Assembly: GCF_030817355.1 (NCBI RefSeq)
Contig: NZ_JAUSZH010000001.1
Coordinates: 6,510,501 to 6,574,500, forward strand
Length of the DNA stretch: 64,000 bases
Reading direction: 5' to 3'
Origin: Streptomyces sp. V1I1
Lineage (GTDB): Bacteria > Actinomycetota > Actinomycetes > Streptomycetales > Streptomycetaceae
Shown: piece by piece, positions 28,405 through 37,367 of the stretch
How positions within the stretch are numbered: position 1 is the first letter of the stretch
Layout: each line of letters starts with the position of its first letter
Program-made: the position numbers and the translations under genes
Notes under the pieces: model-generated
The model's input: only the letters and a program-made list of their open reading frames with translations
Database searches by the model: none
Told to the model about the DNA's origin: nothing

Positions 28405-29127
28405 GTGACTGACGCATCCCGGGGCGCACCCCACGACGAAGCTCACGGCGAGGCCCTCGGCGTGCGCCTCAACTGGCTCCGCGCCGCGGTCCTCGGCGCC
28501 AACGACGGCATCGTCTCCACCGCGGGCCTCGTCGTCGGCGTCGCGGGCGCCACCGGCTCGCGCGCCACTCTGCTCACGGCGGGTCTCGCCGGACTGCTGG
28601 CCGGCTCGATGTCCATGGCGGCCGGTGAGTACGTCTCCGTATCCACCCAGCGCGACTCCGAGAAGGCGGCACTGGCAGTGGAGCGGCGCGAGCTGCGCGA
28701 ACAGCCGGAGGAGGAACTTCAGGAGCTGACCGGCATGTTGGCGGACCGCGGCCTCTCGCCGGAGGTGGCCCGCGAGGCCGCCGTCCAGCTCACCGAACGC
28801 GACGCCCTGCGCGCCCACGCGCGCATGGAGCTCGGCATCAACCCGGACGAGCTGGCCAACCCGTGGCACGCGGCGGGCGCGAGCTTCCTGGCGTTCACGG
28901 TGGGGGCGCTGCTCCCGCTGCTGGCGATCGTTCTGCCGCCCTCGTCCCTGCGCCTGCCGGTCACGGTCCTCTCGGTGCTCGCGGCCCTGTGCCTGACGGG
29001 CTGGTGGAGCGCGCGCCTGGGCGCGGCGGCGGTGGGACCGGCGGTGCTTCGCAACGTCGGCGGGGGAGCGCTGGCGATGGCCGTGACGTACGGCGCGGGG
29101 TCGCTGCTCGGCGCGGTGGGGGTCTGA
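28405..29127 (+). CDS. VIT1/CCC1 family membrane transporter
   Basis: 240 aa from GTG. The VIT signature is intact: RAAVLGANDGIVSTAGLVVGVAGA (about 27-50) and GLLAGSMSMAAGEYVSVSTQRDSE (about 65-88). A cytoplasmic Glu-rich metal-binding helix region (EEELQELTGMLADRGLSPEVAREAA) and three further membrane segments at the C-terminus follow. Family members export Fe2+ or Mn2+ from the cytosol. Role here: iron/manganese detoxification at the cell membrane. No operon partner; 55 bp separate it from the pseudogene. Confidence 0.92.
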   Translation: MTDASRGAPHDEAHGEALGVRLNWLRAAVLGANDGIVSTAGLVVGVAGATGSRATLLTAGLAGLLAGSMSMAAGEYVSVSTQRDSEKAALAVERRELREQPEEELQELTGMLADRGLSPEVAREAAVQLTERDALRAHARMELGINPDELANPWHAAGASFLAFTVGALLPLLAIVLPPSSLRLPVTVLSVLAALCLTGWWSARLGAAAVGPAVLRNVGGGALAMAVTYGAGSLLGAVGV

Positions 29128-29248
29128 GGGCCGGACAGTCCGACGGCCGAGTTGGCAGAAGTCACCAATAGCAGCTGACAAGTCGTCTCGCATACTTGTG
29201 GGTAACAACGTCTAGCCGTGGTCCGGCCTCCGCCTCTACGGTGCTCGC

Positions 29249-30115
29249 ATGCCGAACCTGCCCGATGTCGTGCTGTGGTCGATACCCGCCTTTGTGCTGC
29301 TCACCGTCCTGGAGATAGTGAGCTACCGGTTCCGTCCGGACGAGGACGCCGCCGGCTACGAGACGAAGGACGCCGCCACCAGCATCGGGATGGGGCTCGG
29401 CAGTCTCGTCTTCGACGTCCTGTGGAAGATCCCCATCGTCGCGATCTACACCGCGGTCTACGAACTCACCCCCGCCCGCGTCCCCGTCCTGTGGTGGACC
29501 GTCCTGCTGATGCTGCTCGCGCAGGACTTCTTCTACTACTGGTCCCACCGCGGCCACCACGTCATCCGGATCCTGTGGGCCTGCCATGTCGTCCATCACT
29601 CCAGCCGGAAGTTCAATCTCTCCACCGCGCTGCGTCAGCCCTGGACGAGTCTGACCGTCTGGCCGTTCTATCTGCCACTCATCGCCTGCGGCGTGCATCC
29701 GGCCGCGCTCGCCTTCTGTTCGTCCGCCAACCTCGTCTACCAGTTCTGGGTGCACACCGAGCGGATCGACAAGCTGCCGCGGCCCTTCGAGTACGTACTG
29801 AACACGCCCTCCCACCACCGGGTGCACCATGCGTCACAAGGCGGCTATCTGGACCGGAACTTCGGCGGGATCCTGATCGTGTGGGACCGGCTCTTCGGGT
29901 CCTTCGCGCCGGAGACAGAGCGGCCCGTCTTCGGGCTCACCAAGAACATCGAGACGTACAACCCGCTGCGGGTGGCCACGCACGAGTACGCGGCGATCGC
30001 CCGGGACGTACGGGCGGCCCGCACCTGGCGCGAGCGGGCCGGACGGGTCTTCCGCGGACCCGGCTGGCAGCCGGCCGTCCAGACGGCCGCTGCCGAGCCG
30101 GAGCGGGTCGCGTGA
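29249..30115 (+). CDS. Sterol desaturase/fatty acid hydroxylase family membrane protein
   Basis: 288 aa with about four membrane segments. The three histidine clusters that hold the di-iron centre are present: HRGHH (about 108-112), HVVHHSS (about 122-128) and HHRVHH (about 203-208). Such enzymes hydroxylate or desaturate lipids using O2. Substrate unknown; in streptomycetes candidates are hopanoids, carotenoids or fatty acids. Its stop overlaps the start of the YhhN gene (GTGA), indicating a two-gene lipid-related operon. Confidence 0.9.
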   Translation: MPNLPDVVLWSIPAFVLLTVLEIVSYRFRPDEDAAGYETKDAATSIGMGLGSLVFDVLWKIPIVAIYTAVYELTPARVPVLWWTVLLMLLAQDFFYYWSHRGHHVIRILWACHVVHHSSRKFNLSTALRQPWTSLTVWPFYLPLIACGVHPAALAFCSSANLVYQFWVHTERIDKLPRPFEYVLNTPSHHRVHHASQGGYLDRNFGGILIVWDRLFGSFAPETERPVFGLTKNIETYNPLRVATHEYAAIARDVRAARTWRERAGRVFRGPGWQPAVQTAAAEPERVA

Positions 30116-30777
30116 GCCGGGGCAGCTCCGCCTCGCGGGAGCGGCTCGGCCGAATACTCCTCGTCACGTTCTTCCTCGCCGTCGGCTGCGACCTCGCCTC
30201 GCTCGCCCTCGGCATCGACGCCGGGCACACCGCCGCCAAGCCCCTGCTCATGCCGCTGCTCACGGCGTACGCCGCCACCCGCGGCGCACCCCGCCTGCTC
30301 CTCGCCGCGCTCCTCTTCGGCTGGGGCGGCGATGTCTTCCTGCTCTCCGGCGCGGACTGGGCCTTCCTCGTCGGGATGGGGTCCTTCGCCGCGGGACACG
30401 TCTGCTATCTGCTGCTGTTCCGGCATACGCGCACCTCACCGCTGTTCGCGGGCGCATACGGCATCGCTCTCGTCGGCGCCGTCGCGCTCCTGTGGCCCGA
30501 CCTCCCCGCCGATCTGCGCATCCCGGTAGCCGGGTACTCCGTGCTGCTCACCGCCATGGCCTACCGGTCGAGCGGGCTCGGCCTCGTCGCGGGCGCGGGC
30601 GGGGCGCTGTTCCTGCTCTCCGACATGCTCATCGCCACCGGTGTCGCCGAATGGCCGCAGCTGCCCGTACCCGACTTCTGGATCATGCTCACCTACTGCG
30701 CCGCGCAGCTGCTGCTGGCCACCGGCGTGCTCGCCCGGAGCACGCAGGCGTACCGTGAGAGGCGAATCTCCGTCTGA
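30112..30777 (+). CDS. YhhN/TMEM86 family protein (lysoplasmalogenase-like)
   Basis: 221 aa from GTG at 30112, overlapping the previous stop by 4 nt. About eight short membrane spans. Family motifs are KPLLMPLL (about 43-50), LLFGWGGDVFLL (about 65-76) and SDMLIA in the C-terminal half. Characterised relatives hydrolyse the vinyl-ether bond of lysoplasmalogens. Coupled to the hydroxylase, it suggests membrane-lipid modification. The alcohol dehydrogenase gene starts 18 bp downstream and may be in the same transcript. Confidence 0.88.
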   Translation: MSRGSSASRERLGRILLVTFFLAVGCDLASLALGIDAGHTAAKPLLMPLLTAYAATRGAPRLLLAALLFGWGGDVFLLSGADWAFLVGMGSFAAGHVCYLLLFRHTRTSPLFAGAYGIALVGAVALLWPDLPADLRIPVAGYSVLLTAMAYRSSGLGLVAGAGGALFLLSDMLIATGVAEWPQLPVPDFWIMLTYCAAQLLLATGVLARSTQAYRERRISV

Positions 30778-30795
30778 TCAGCAAGGACCTCATCC

Positions 30796-31839
30796 ATGCG
30801 CGCCACCGTCATCCACGCCCCGCACGACATCCGCGTGGAGGAGGTGCCCGATCCGGCGATCCAGCAGCCCACCGATGCGGTGCTGCGTGTCCTGCGCGCC
30901 TGCATCTGCGGCAGCGACCTGTGGGCGTACCGCGGGGAGTCGGCCCGGCAGCCGGGGCAGCGCATCGGGCACGAGTTCCTCGGCGTGGTCGAGGAGGCGG
31001 GGTCCGCTGTCACCGGCTTCCGGACCGGTGACCTGGTCGTCGCGCCGTTCGTCTGGTCCGACGGCAGCTGTGAGTACTGCGCGCAGGGCCTGCAGACGTC
31101 CTGCCCGCAGGGCGGCTTCTGGGGGTCGGTCGGCTCCGACGGCGGCCAGGGCGAGGCCGTACGCGTGCCCTTCGCCGACGGCACCCTCGTCAAGCTCCCC
31201 GCCGACGCCGCATCCGACGAACGGCTGCTGACCGCGCTCCTCGCGCTCTCCGACGTGATGGGCACCGGACACCACGCCGCCGTCGGCGCCGGGGTCACGG
31301 CCGGCTCGACCGTCGCGGTCGTCGGCGACGGAGCCGTCGGACTGTGCGGGGTGCTGGCCGCCAAGCGGCTCGGCGCCGAACGGATCATCGCGCTCGGCCG
31401 CCACGAGGTGCGTACCGACATCGCCCGTACTTTCGGCGCCACCGACGTCGTCGCCGAGCGCGGCGACGCGGCCGTGGCCGCGGTCCGCGAGCTGACCGGC
31501 GGGCAGGGCGCGCACGCCGTGATCGAGGCCGTCGGCACCGAGCAGTCGATGCGTACGGCCGTCGGGATCACCCGCGACGGCGGCGCGATCGGCTATGTCG
31601 GCGTGCCGCACGGCAGCGGAACCGGCCTCGACCTGAGCGTGATGTTCGACCGGAACATCGCCCTGCGCGGCGGCGTCGCGCCCGTACGCGCGTACATCCC
31701 CGAGCTGCTCCCCGACGTTCTGGACGGCACGATCGACCCGTCGCCCGTCTTCGACCTGTCGGTCGGCCTCGACGGCGTCCCGGCCGGCTACAAGGCGATG
31801 GACGAGCGCACCGCGCTGAAGGTCCTCATCACGCCGTAA
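30796..31839 (+). CDS. Zinc-dependent medium-chain alcohol dehydrogenase family protein
   Basis: 347 aa. Catalytic zinc ligands are Cys in CICGSD (about 36-41) and GHEFLG (about 58-63). The structural zinc site is reduced: only SCEYCAQGLQTSC (three cysteines) is visible in the lobe where four are usual. The nucleotide fold has GDGAVGLCG (about 176-184). The reaction is NAD(P)-dependent oxidation or reduction of an alcohol/aldehyde. ATG start with AAGGA upstream. Its stop codon lies inside a 16-bp tandem repeat. Confidence 0.9.
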   Translation: MRATVIHAPHDIRVEEVPDPAIQQPTDAVLRVLRACICGSDLWAYRGESARQPGQRIGHEFLGVVEEAGSAVTGFRTGDLVVAPFVWSDGSCEYCAQGLQTSCPQGGFWGSVGSDGGQGEAVRVPFADGTLVKLPADAASDERLLTALLALSDVMGTGHHAAVGAGVTAGSTVAVVGDGAVGLCGVLAAKRLGAERIIALGRHEVRTDIARTFGATDVVAERGDAAVAAVRELTGGQGAHAVIEAVGTEQSMRTAVGITRDGGAIGYVGVPHGSGTGLDLSVMFDRNIALRGGVAPVRAYIPELLPDVLDGTIDPSPVFDLSVGLDGVPAGYKAMDERTALKVLITP

Positions 31840-31880
31840 CGCGATCAAGCCGTAACGCGATCACGCCATAACGAGGCCGA
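31833..31880. repeat. 16-bp tandem repeat across a stop codon
   Basis: GCCGTAACGCGATCAA, GCCGTAACGCGATCAC and GCCATAACGAGGCCGA follow without spacing. The first copy contains the TAA stop of the alcohol dehydrogenase gene. The second is identical in 15 of 16 bases; the third is degenerate. Confidence 0.85.
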
Positions 31881-31907
31881 CGCGGCGCAGCCCTCACGCG
31901 ACCGTAC

Positions 31908-33314
31908 TCAGCGCCACTGGGGCGCGTCCGTGCCCCAAATGCCGGGCGGGCGCGCCCAGTTGGCCGGGCCGCCCGCGAAGGAGACCGGCGGCAGGGCGTG
32001 CCGCAGCCGCCCCACCGGACTGTCCGTCTCGGTGAGCCAGGGCCCGGGGTCGTACGCCGCTTCCTCGGGCTTACCTCTCTCAAGGCCGTTCACCAGCCAG
32101 GCCGCCGTCTGGGAGAGGGCGAGCCGCACCAGCCTGGCCCCGCTCTCGTCGTGCTGGTCGGTGAGGGCGCGCAGGACGCCGGCCGCCAGCAGATACCCGG
32201 TGCCGTGGTCCAGGGCCTGCGCGGGCAGCGCGCCGGGCTGTCCCTGATCGCCCTCGATCGCGGCGATGCCCGTGGCCACCTGCACCAGGCTGTCGAAGCC
32301 GCGCCGCTCGCGCCAGGGCCCGTACCGTCCCCAGGCGGAGAGCTGGGCGACGACCAGCCCGGGCCGGCGGACGGCCAGCGCCTCGGGCGTCAGCCCCGGG
32401 AAGCGGTCCAGGGCGCCGGGGCGGTAGCCCAGCACCACCACATCGGCGCTCTCCAGCAGGCCCTCGAAGGTCCGCCGGTCGCCGCCCCGGTCACCGCGGT
32501 CGCCGAGATCGAGCCGCGTCGAGCGCTTCCCCATGCCGGTGTCGTTGTGCGCCTCCTGGCTCTCCGGCAGTTGGGGAGCATCGACGCGCAGCACATCCGC
32601 GCCGAGCAGCGCGAGCGTGCGGGTGGCGACCGGCCCGGCGAGCACGCGGGTGAGGTCGAGGACCCGCAGCCCGGCGGCCGGCAGAGTCACGTCTCCGGTC
32701 AACTCGGGGAGCCGGCGCGGTGGTTGCTCGCCAAAGTCGTAGAGCGACGTGCGTGTCAGCAGCGGCGCGGCGGCAGCCGGCGCCCCCTGCTCGTGTGCCG
32801 CCCACTCCTCGGGCGTACGGGCGGCGACCGCAAGACCGCCCGCCGCGTACACCGTCTCCTCGACCTCCGCGGCTCCGCGCCGGCCGATCACGTCCGCGAC
32901 GGCTTCCACGCCGGCGTCGGCCGGCAGCCCGAGGGCGGCCGGCAACCTGGCGCGGTGGTGCGGGTAGTTGGCGTGCGTACGGACCCACCCGTCGGCCGCC
33001 TGCCAGAAGCGGGACAGGGGAGCGAAGGTCGTCGGCGCCTCGCCGTCGACCCGTACCAGCCGGTCGCTGAGGAACGCCGCGGTCACCGCTCCGTCGTCGA
33101 CGCGGACGGACGGGACGGGGCCGCCGGTGCGGCGGGCGGCGAGTTCGGCCGCGGCCAGTGCGCAGACCGCCACGGTGGAGCGTGCCAGCTCCATGACGGG
33201 CAGTTCGGCGGGCAGTCCGCCCGTGCCTTCGTACCGGACGCGGTCGAGGAGAGCGGGATCGCCGCCGAGCGCCGCCCAGGCCTGGGCCGTACCACTGAGT
33301 GCTGCCTGAACCAT
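31908..33314 (-). CDS. CaiB/BaiF family CoA-transferase (class III)
   Basis: 468 aa from ATG at 33314; the frame opens 24 codons earlier without support. The class III core is in the middle: LRVLDLTRVLAGPVATRTLALLGADVLRVD (about 218-247), then LVVAQLSAWGRYGPWRERRGFDSLVQVATGIA, with the DHGTGYLLAAGVLRAL helix. The catalytic Asp usually found shortly after the RVLAGP block is not certain in this alignment. The N-terminal 200 residues are a second, more degenerate CaiB-like half. Likely transfers CoA between carboxylic acids. A 7-3-7 palindrome lies just upstream of the start. Confidence 0.87.
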   Translation of the reverse strand: MVQAALSGTAQAWAALGGDPALLDRVRYEGTGGLPAELPVMELARSTVAVCALAAAELAARRTGGPVPSVRVDDGAVTAAFLSDRLVRVDGEAPTTFAPLSRFWQAADGWVRTHANYPHHRARLPAALGLPADAGVEAVADVIGRRGAAEVEETVYAAGGLAVAARTPEEWAAHEQGAPAAAAPLLTRTSLYDFGEQPPRRLPELTGDVTLPAAGLRVLDLTRVLAGPVATRTLALLGADVLRVDAPQLPESQEAHNDTGMGKRSTRLDLGDRGDRGGDRRTFEGLLESADVVVLGYRPGALDRFPGLTPEALAVRRPGLVVAQLSAWGRYGPWRERRGFDSLVQVATGIAAIEGDQGQPGALPAQALDHGTGYLLAAGVLRALTDQHDESGARLVRLALSQTAAWLVNGLERGKPEEAAYDPGPWLTETDSPVGRLRHALPPVSFAGGPANWARPPGIWGTDAPQWR

Positions 33315-33323
33315 GCAGCCACT

Positions 33324-33340
33324 ATGGCACTCGGTGCCAT
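33324..33340. promoter_or_regulatory. 7-3-7 palindrome upstream of CoA-transferase
   Basis: ATGGCAC-TCG-GTGCCAT is a perfect inverted repeat starting 10 bp upstream of the CoA-transferase ATG, between that gene and the terminator of the upstream protease gene. It may be an operator or an mRNA hairpin near the ribosome site. Confidence 0.5.
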
Positions 33341-33347
33341 GCAGAGG

Positions 33348-33379
33348 GGGGCCGGACGCGGAACCCCGCGCCCGGCCCC
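33348..33379 (-). terminator. Hairpin terminator after the subtilase gene
   Basis: GGGGCCGG pairs with CCGGCCCC and, after one mismatch, CGCGG pairs with CCGCG around a 4-nt loop. It lies 14 bp past the stop of the S8 peptidase on the minus strand. Confidence 0.65.
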
Positions 33380-33392
33380 GGGTCAAGCACTT

Positions 33393-34925
33393 CTACCGGC
33401 GAACCGCGTCCAGCGCGTCCGCGACGCCCGTCCCGTAGAAGGCGTTGTCGCGCTTGCCGCCCTCGCACACCGCGTCGACCGTGCCGTCGCCGTTGATGTC
33501 GTACGGGTTGGTGCACTCGGTGTCGTCGGCCTGCGCGTACAGCAGCGCCTTCACGCCCGACGCCGAAGCGTGCGGGTGCGTCGACTTGATCAGCGCGACG
33601 ACGCCCGCGACATGCGGCGAGGCCATGGACGTACCGGCCTTGTAGCCGTACCCGCCGCCAGGCAGCGTGGACAGGATCCGGCCGTCGACGGCCGGCGCGT
33701 CCGGCTTCTGGAAGAGGGTCGAGTCGCCGCCCGGGGCGGAGATGTCGACCACGCCGAGGCCGTAGTTGGAGTACGACGACTTCAGGTTCTTCGCGCCCAG
33801 AGCGGAGACGGTGACGACACCGGGGATCTGGGTCGGAATGTCCAGGCACTCACGCGGGTTGATGACCCGCTCGACCGGAGTGGTGTCGTTCGGGCTCGTC
33901 GTGTCGGTGAGCTCGTCGGCGGCGAGGTCCATCCGGGAGTTGCCGGCCGCGGCGACGTTCACCGCGCCCTTGCGCTCCGCGTACCGGATGGCCCGGGCAT
34001 GTGCCTCGACCAGAGCCGCCTGGTCGGCGTCGTTCTTGCAGTTGAACAGCCACGGGTCGGTGTAGTAGCTGTTGTTGGTCACATCGACGCCGTGCTCGGC
34101 CGCCCAGACGAAGCCGCAGACGACCGCCTCGGTGTAGAAGAAGCCGTCCGGCTGCGACACCTTGATGCCGGAGACCTTCACGCCCGGCGCGACGCCGGTG
34201 ACGCCGATGCCGTTCTTCGCCGCGGCTATTGTGCCCGCGACATGCGTGCCGTGGTCGCTCTCGCCCGGGCCCGGACGCCAGGCGCCGTCCGCGGTGTTGG
34301 GCGCGCCGCCCACGCAGCTGACCGACGCTGCGCGGTCGAAGTTCGGCGCGAGGTCCGGGTGCGTGTCGTCGACACCCGTGTCGATGACCGCGACCGTGAC
34401 CTTCTTGCTGCCCAGCGACTTCTCGTGGGCCTTGTCCGCCTTGATGGCGGGCAGGTCCCACTGCAGGGGCTCGAGCGGGTCCTGGTCCGCGTCCGCCTGG
34501 GCGGCCGCGGTCTTGGCCTCGGCGGCAGTGAGCGGACGCTCCGAATCGATCGCCGTGTCGGCCGCGGCGGTCAGCGGGGCCGTGCGAGTTACACCGGCCG
34601 ACTGGACGCCCTTGACCGTACGGATCGTCTTGGCGAAGTCCGGGTTCTGCGAGTGGACGACGATGACGCCTATCTGGTCGTAGGCGATCACCACCGAGCC
34701 GCCGGCCTTGGCTATTGCCTTCTTGACCGATTTGGCGGTGCCGTGCCCGCCCTTGACGTTCACGACGTACGACAGCTTCGGGCCGTCGGTAACCACCGCG
34801 GCGGGTACTTCGTCCGCCGGAGCTGCCGAGGCGGCTCCCGCGGGGAGGAAGCCGAGCGAGGCCGTGAGCGCCAGACCGGCGGGCAGGGCAAGCACGCGCC
34901 GCCGTCTGGATCCCAGATGAGCCAT
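33393..34925 (-). CDS. Secreted S8 (subtilisin-like) serine peptidase
   Basis: 510 aa. The signal peptide has an RRRR region and hydrophobic core, ending near AASAAPAD (about 35). An inhibitor_I9-like propeptide follows (LSYVVNVKGGHGTAKSVKKAIAKAGG). The catalytic triad is complete: Asp in VAVIDTGVDDTHPD (about 185), His in DHGTHVAGTIAA (about 228) and Ser in GTSMASPHVAG (about 437). The oxyanion Asn is in AAAGNSRMD. Cys pairs in CVGG, VVCGF, NCKND, ECLD, TEC and VCEGG suggest disulfides. It is made as a zymogen and exported. The 287-bp divergent region to the DUF485 gene contains GAACCGGTTC (35097-35106), a possible operator. Confidence 0.94.
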   Translation of the reverse strand: MAHLGSRRRRVLALPAGLALTASLGFLPAGAASAAPADEVPAAVVTDGPKLSYVVNVKGGHGTAKSVKKAIAKAGGSVVIAYDQIGVIVVHSQNPDFAKTIRTVKGVQSAGVTRTAPLTAAADTAIDSERPLTAAEAKTAAAQADADQDPLEPLQWDLPAIKADKAHEKSLGSKKVTVAVIDTGVDDTHPDLAPNFDRAASVSCVGGAPNTADGAWRPGPGESDHGTHVAGTIAAAKNGIGVTGVAPGVKVSGIKVSQPDGFFYTEAVVCGFVWAAEHGVDVTNNSYYTDPWLFNCKNDADQAALVEAHARAIRYAERKGAVNVAAAGNSRMDLAADELTDTTSPNDTTPVERVINPRECLDIPTQIPGVVTVSALGAKNLKSSYSNYGLGVVDISAPGGDSTLFQKPDAPAVDGRILSTLPGGGYGYKAGTSMASPHVAGVVALIKSTHPHASASGVKALLYAQADDTECTNPYDINGDGTVDAVCEGGKRDNAFYGTGVADALDAVRR

Positions 34926-35212
34926 GGGTTCTCCACATCATCCGTGACAAACCGGCCAGACGCACAATGCGAATGGTCGGGTACATGACCAGCGAAGCTA
35001 TCGCCGATCATGGGCTGCCATCAATGAGTTGGGGAAGAAATCGGCGGAAAGGCCGGAGAAAGTCCGGCGAGTGTCCAGAAGAAAAAGGCCGATGTTGAAC
35101 CGGTTCGGTGCGCTCTCCGTGCCGTTGTCAGGGGGTGGAGCAACATCAAACCGCCCCCGACTGTGAGGTCCCCTTGTCCATCCCCACCGCACCCGCGTCG
35201 CGAGGAGATTCC

Positions 35213-35578
35213 GTGGCTACCGATGCACTGCCGCCCCCCGGCGGTACGGACACCAGCCCCGCTCAGCCCACGACAGAGTCGTTCGTCGAGGTGCAGGAGA
35301 GTGCGGAATTCGGCGAACTGCGCCGCACCTACCGCTCCTTCGCCTTCCCCCTGACCGTCGCATTCATCGCCTGGTACCTGCTCTACGTGCTGCTGTCCAA
35401 CTACGCCGGCGGCTTTATGGGCACCAAGCTCTTCGGCAACATCAATGTCGCCCTCGTCTTCGGTCTCGCCCAGTTCGCCACCACCTTCCTCATCGCCTGG
35501 CTCTATTCGCGTCATGCCGCCGCGAAGCTCGACCCGAAGGCCGAAGCGATCAAGTCCCGCATGGAGGCCGACGCATGA
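35213..35578 (+). CDS. DUF485 membrane protein linked to acetate permease
   Basis: 121 aa from GTG at 35213, chosen for CGAGGAG 7 nt upstream. An upstream frame to 35108 is open but unsupported. Two membrane helices (about 45-66 and 82-104) follow a polar N-terminus. Motifs RRTYRSFAFPLTVAF and FVLLSNYAGGFMGTKL-like spacing identify DUF485, which almost always precedes actP. The stop overlaps actP as ATGA, so the pair is coupled. Function as a small subunit of the acetate/pyruvate-type symporter is inferred from this conserved linkage. Confidence 0.9.
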   Translation: MATDALPPPGGTDTSPAQPTTESFVEVQESAEFGELRRTYRSFAFPLTVAFIAWYLLYVLLSNYAGGFMGTKLFGNINVALVFGLAQFATTFLIAWLYSRHAAAKLDPKAEAIKSRMEADA

Positions 35579-37215
35579 GCTCCGCGTACGCCGCGTATCC
35601 CACCGTCCAGCTGGCCGCCGAGGGTGCGAGCGAACACCGGCCGCTGATCATCACGCTCTTCGCGTGCTTCGTCGTCGCGACCCTGATCATCACCGTGTGG
35701 GCAGGGCGCCAGACGAAGAACGCCGCCGACTTCTATGCGGGCGGCCGCCAGTTCACCGGCTTCCAGAACGGCCTCGCGGTCTCCGGCGACTACATGTCCG
35801 CCGCGTCCTTCCTGGGCATCGCGGGCGCCATCGCCCTGTTCGGTTACGACGGCTTCCTCTACTCCATCGGCTTCCTGGTCGCCTGGCTGGTCGCGCTGCT
35901 GCTCGTGGCCGAACCGCTGCGTAATTCCGGCCGCTACACGATGGGCGACGTCCTCGCCTACCGCATGCGCCAGCGCCCGGTCCGAACTGCCGCCGGAACC
36001 TCCACCATCGTCGTGTCGATCTTCTATCTGCTGGCGCAGATGGCGGGCGCGGGCGTGCTGGTCTCGCTGCTGCTCGGCATCACCAGCGACGCCGGCAAGA
36101 TCGCGATCGTCGCCCTGGTCGGCGTACTGATGATCGTGTACGTCACCATCGGCGGCATGAAGGGCACCACCTGGGTGCAGATGGTCAAGGCCGTCCTGCT
36201 CATCGCGGGCACCTTGCTCATCACCTTCCTGATCCTGCTGAAGTTCAACTTCAACCTGTCCGACCTGCTCGGCACGGCGGCCTCGAACAGTGGCAAGGGG
36301 TCGGCCTTCCTGGAGCCGGGCCTCAAGTACGGCGCCACCAGCATCTCGAAGCTGGACTTCATCTCGCTCGGTATCGCCCTGGTGCTCGGCACCGCGGGTC
36401 TGCCGCACATCCTGATCCGCTTCTACACCGTGCCCACCGCCAAGGCCGCCCGTAAGTCCGTCAACTGGGCGATCGGCATCATCGGCGCGTTCTATCTGAT
36501 GACGATCGTGCTCGGCTTCGGCGCCGCGGCGCTGCTCAAGCCCGCCGACATCATCGCCTCCAACAAGGCGGGCAACACGGCGGCGCCGCTGGCGGCTCTG
36601 GAGATCGGCGGCGGCTCGGGATCCACCGGTGGCGCCATACTGCTCGCGGTGATCTCCGCGGTCGCCTTCGCCACCATCCTCGCGGTGGTCGCGGGCCTGA
36701 CCCTGGCGTCCTCGTCCTCCTTCGCGCACGACATCTACGCGAACGTCATCCGCAAGGGCAACGCCACCGAGAAGGAAGAGGTCCGCGCGGCCCGCTGGGC
36801 GACGGTCGCCATCGGCGTCGTCTCCATCGGGCTCGGCGCAATGGCCCGCGATCTGAACGTCGCCGGCCTCGTCGCTCTCGCCTTCGCGGTCGCCGCGTCC
36901 GCGAACCTGCCGACGATCCTCTACAGCCTGTTCTGGAAGAGGTTCACCACGCAGGGCGCGCTGTGGTCCATCTACGGCGGTCTGACCTCGGCCGTGGTGC
37001 TGGTGCTGTTCTCGCCGGTCGTCTCCGGCAAGCCCACCTCCATGTTCAAGGAGGCGGACTTCTACTGGTTCCCGCTGGAGAACCCGGGCATCGTCTCGAT
37101 CCCGCTGGGCTTCCTGCTCGGCTGGCTCGGCTCTCTCCTGTCCAAGGAGGAGCCCGACAAGGGCAAGTACGCGGAGCTCGAGGTCAAGTCCCTGACCGGC
37201 ACCGGAGCCCACTGA
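35575..37215 (+). CDS. actP: Cation/acetate symporter (SSS family)
   Basis: 546 aa with about 13 membrane helices of the sodium:solute symporter fold. Diagnostic segments are KNAADFYAGGRQFTGFQNGLAVSGDYMSAASFLGIAGAIA (about 48-87), GDVLAYRMRQRPVRTAAGTSTI, GLPHILIRFYTVPTAKAARKSV (about 280) and SSSSFAHDIYAN (about 380). It takes up acetate or a related short-chain monocarboxylate. Coupled to DUF485 by ATGA overlap. A perfect hairpin follows the stop. Confidence 0.93.
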   Translation: MSSAYAAYPTVQLAAEGASEHRPLIITLFACFVVATLIITVWAGRQTKNAADFYAGGRQFTGFQNGLAVSGDYMSAASFLGIAGAIALFGYDGFLYSIGFLVAWLVALLLVAEPLRNSGRYTMGDVLAYRMRQRPVRTAAGTSTIVVSIFYLLAQMAGAGVLVSLLLGITSDAGKIAIVALVGVLMIVYVTIGGMKGTTWVQMVKAVLLIAGTLLITFLILLKFNFNLSDLLGTAASNSGKGSAFLEPGLKYGATSISKLDFISLGIALVLGTAGLPHILIRFYTVPTAKAARKSVNWAIGIIGAFYLMTIVLGFGAAALLKPADIIASNKAGNTAAPLAALEIGGGSGSTGGAILLAVISAVAFATILAVVAGLTLASSSSFAHDIYANVIRKGNATEKEEVRAARWATVAIGVVSIGLGAMARDLNVAGLVALAFAVAASANLPTILYSLFWKRFTTQGALWSIYGGLTSAVVLVLFSPVVSGKPTSMFKEADFYWFPLENPGIVSIPLGFLLGWLGSLLSKEEPDKGKYAELEVKSLTGTGAH

Positions 37216-37241
37216 GCAGGACCGTTGTACGAGTCAGGGGT

Positions 37242-37277
37242 CGCGGCCGCGTCGTAGAGTCCTACGACGCGGCCGCG
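37242..37277 (+). terminator. Perfect 16-bp hairpin after actP
   Basis: The arms at 37242-37257 and 37262-37277 (CGCGGCCGCGTCGTAG and its exact complement) pair around AGTC, 27 bp after the actP stop. No T-run follows. It separates the acetate operon from moaA. Confidence 0.75.
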
Positions 37278-37308
37278 CCGTACCTCGTGACAATCGGGCC
37301 CCCCCGTT

Positions 37309-37322
37309 GTCAGAGCTCTGAC
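37309..37322. promoter_or_regulatory. 14-bp perfect palindrome upstream of moaA
   Basis: GTCAGAGCTCTGAC is fully self-complementary and lies 45 bp upstream of the moaA start, overlapping a TTGTCA -35-like hexamer at 37307. A dimeric repressor or activator site is the simplest reading; the protein is unknown. Confidence 0.55.
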
Positions 37323-37367
37323 GTAGGCTCGAAGTCATCAGATCCGCGAATGGGGGAGGGGCCCACA

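Noticed and set aside
36963..37367. Long N-terminal extension of MoaA
   Set aside because: The open frame overlaps actP and a terminator hairpin; MoaA homologues start near the LIDTYGR segment.
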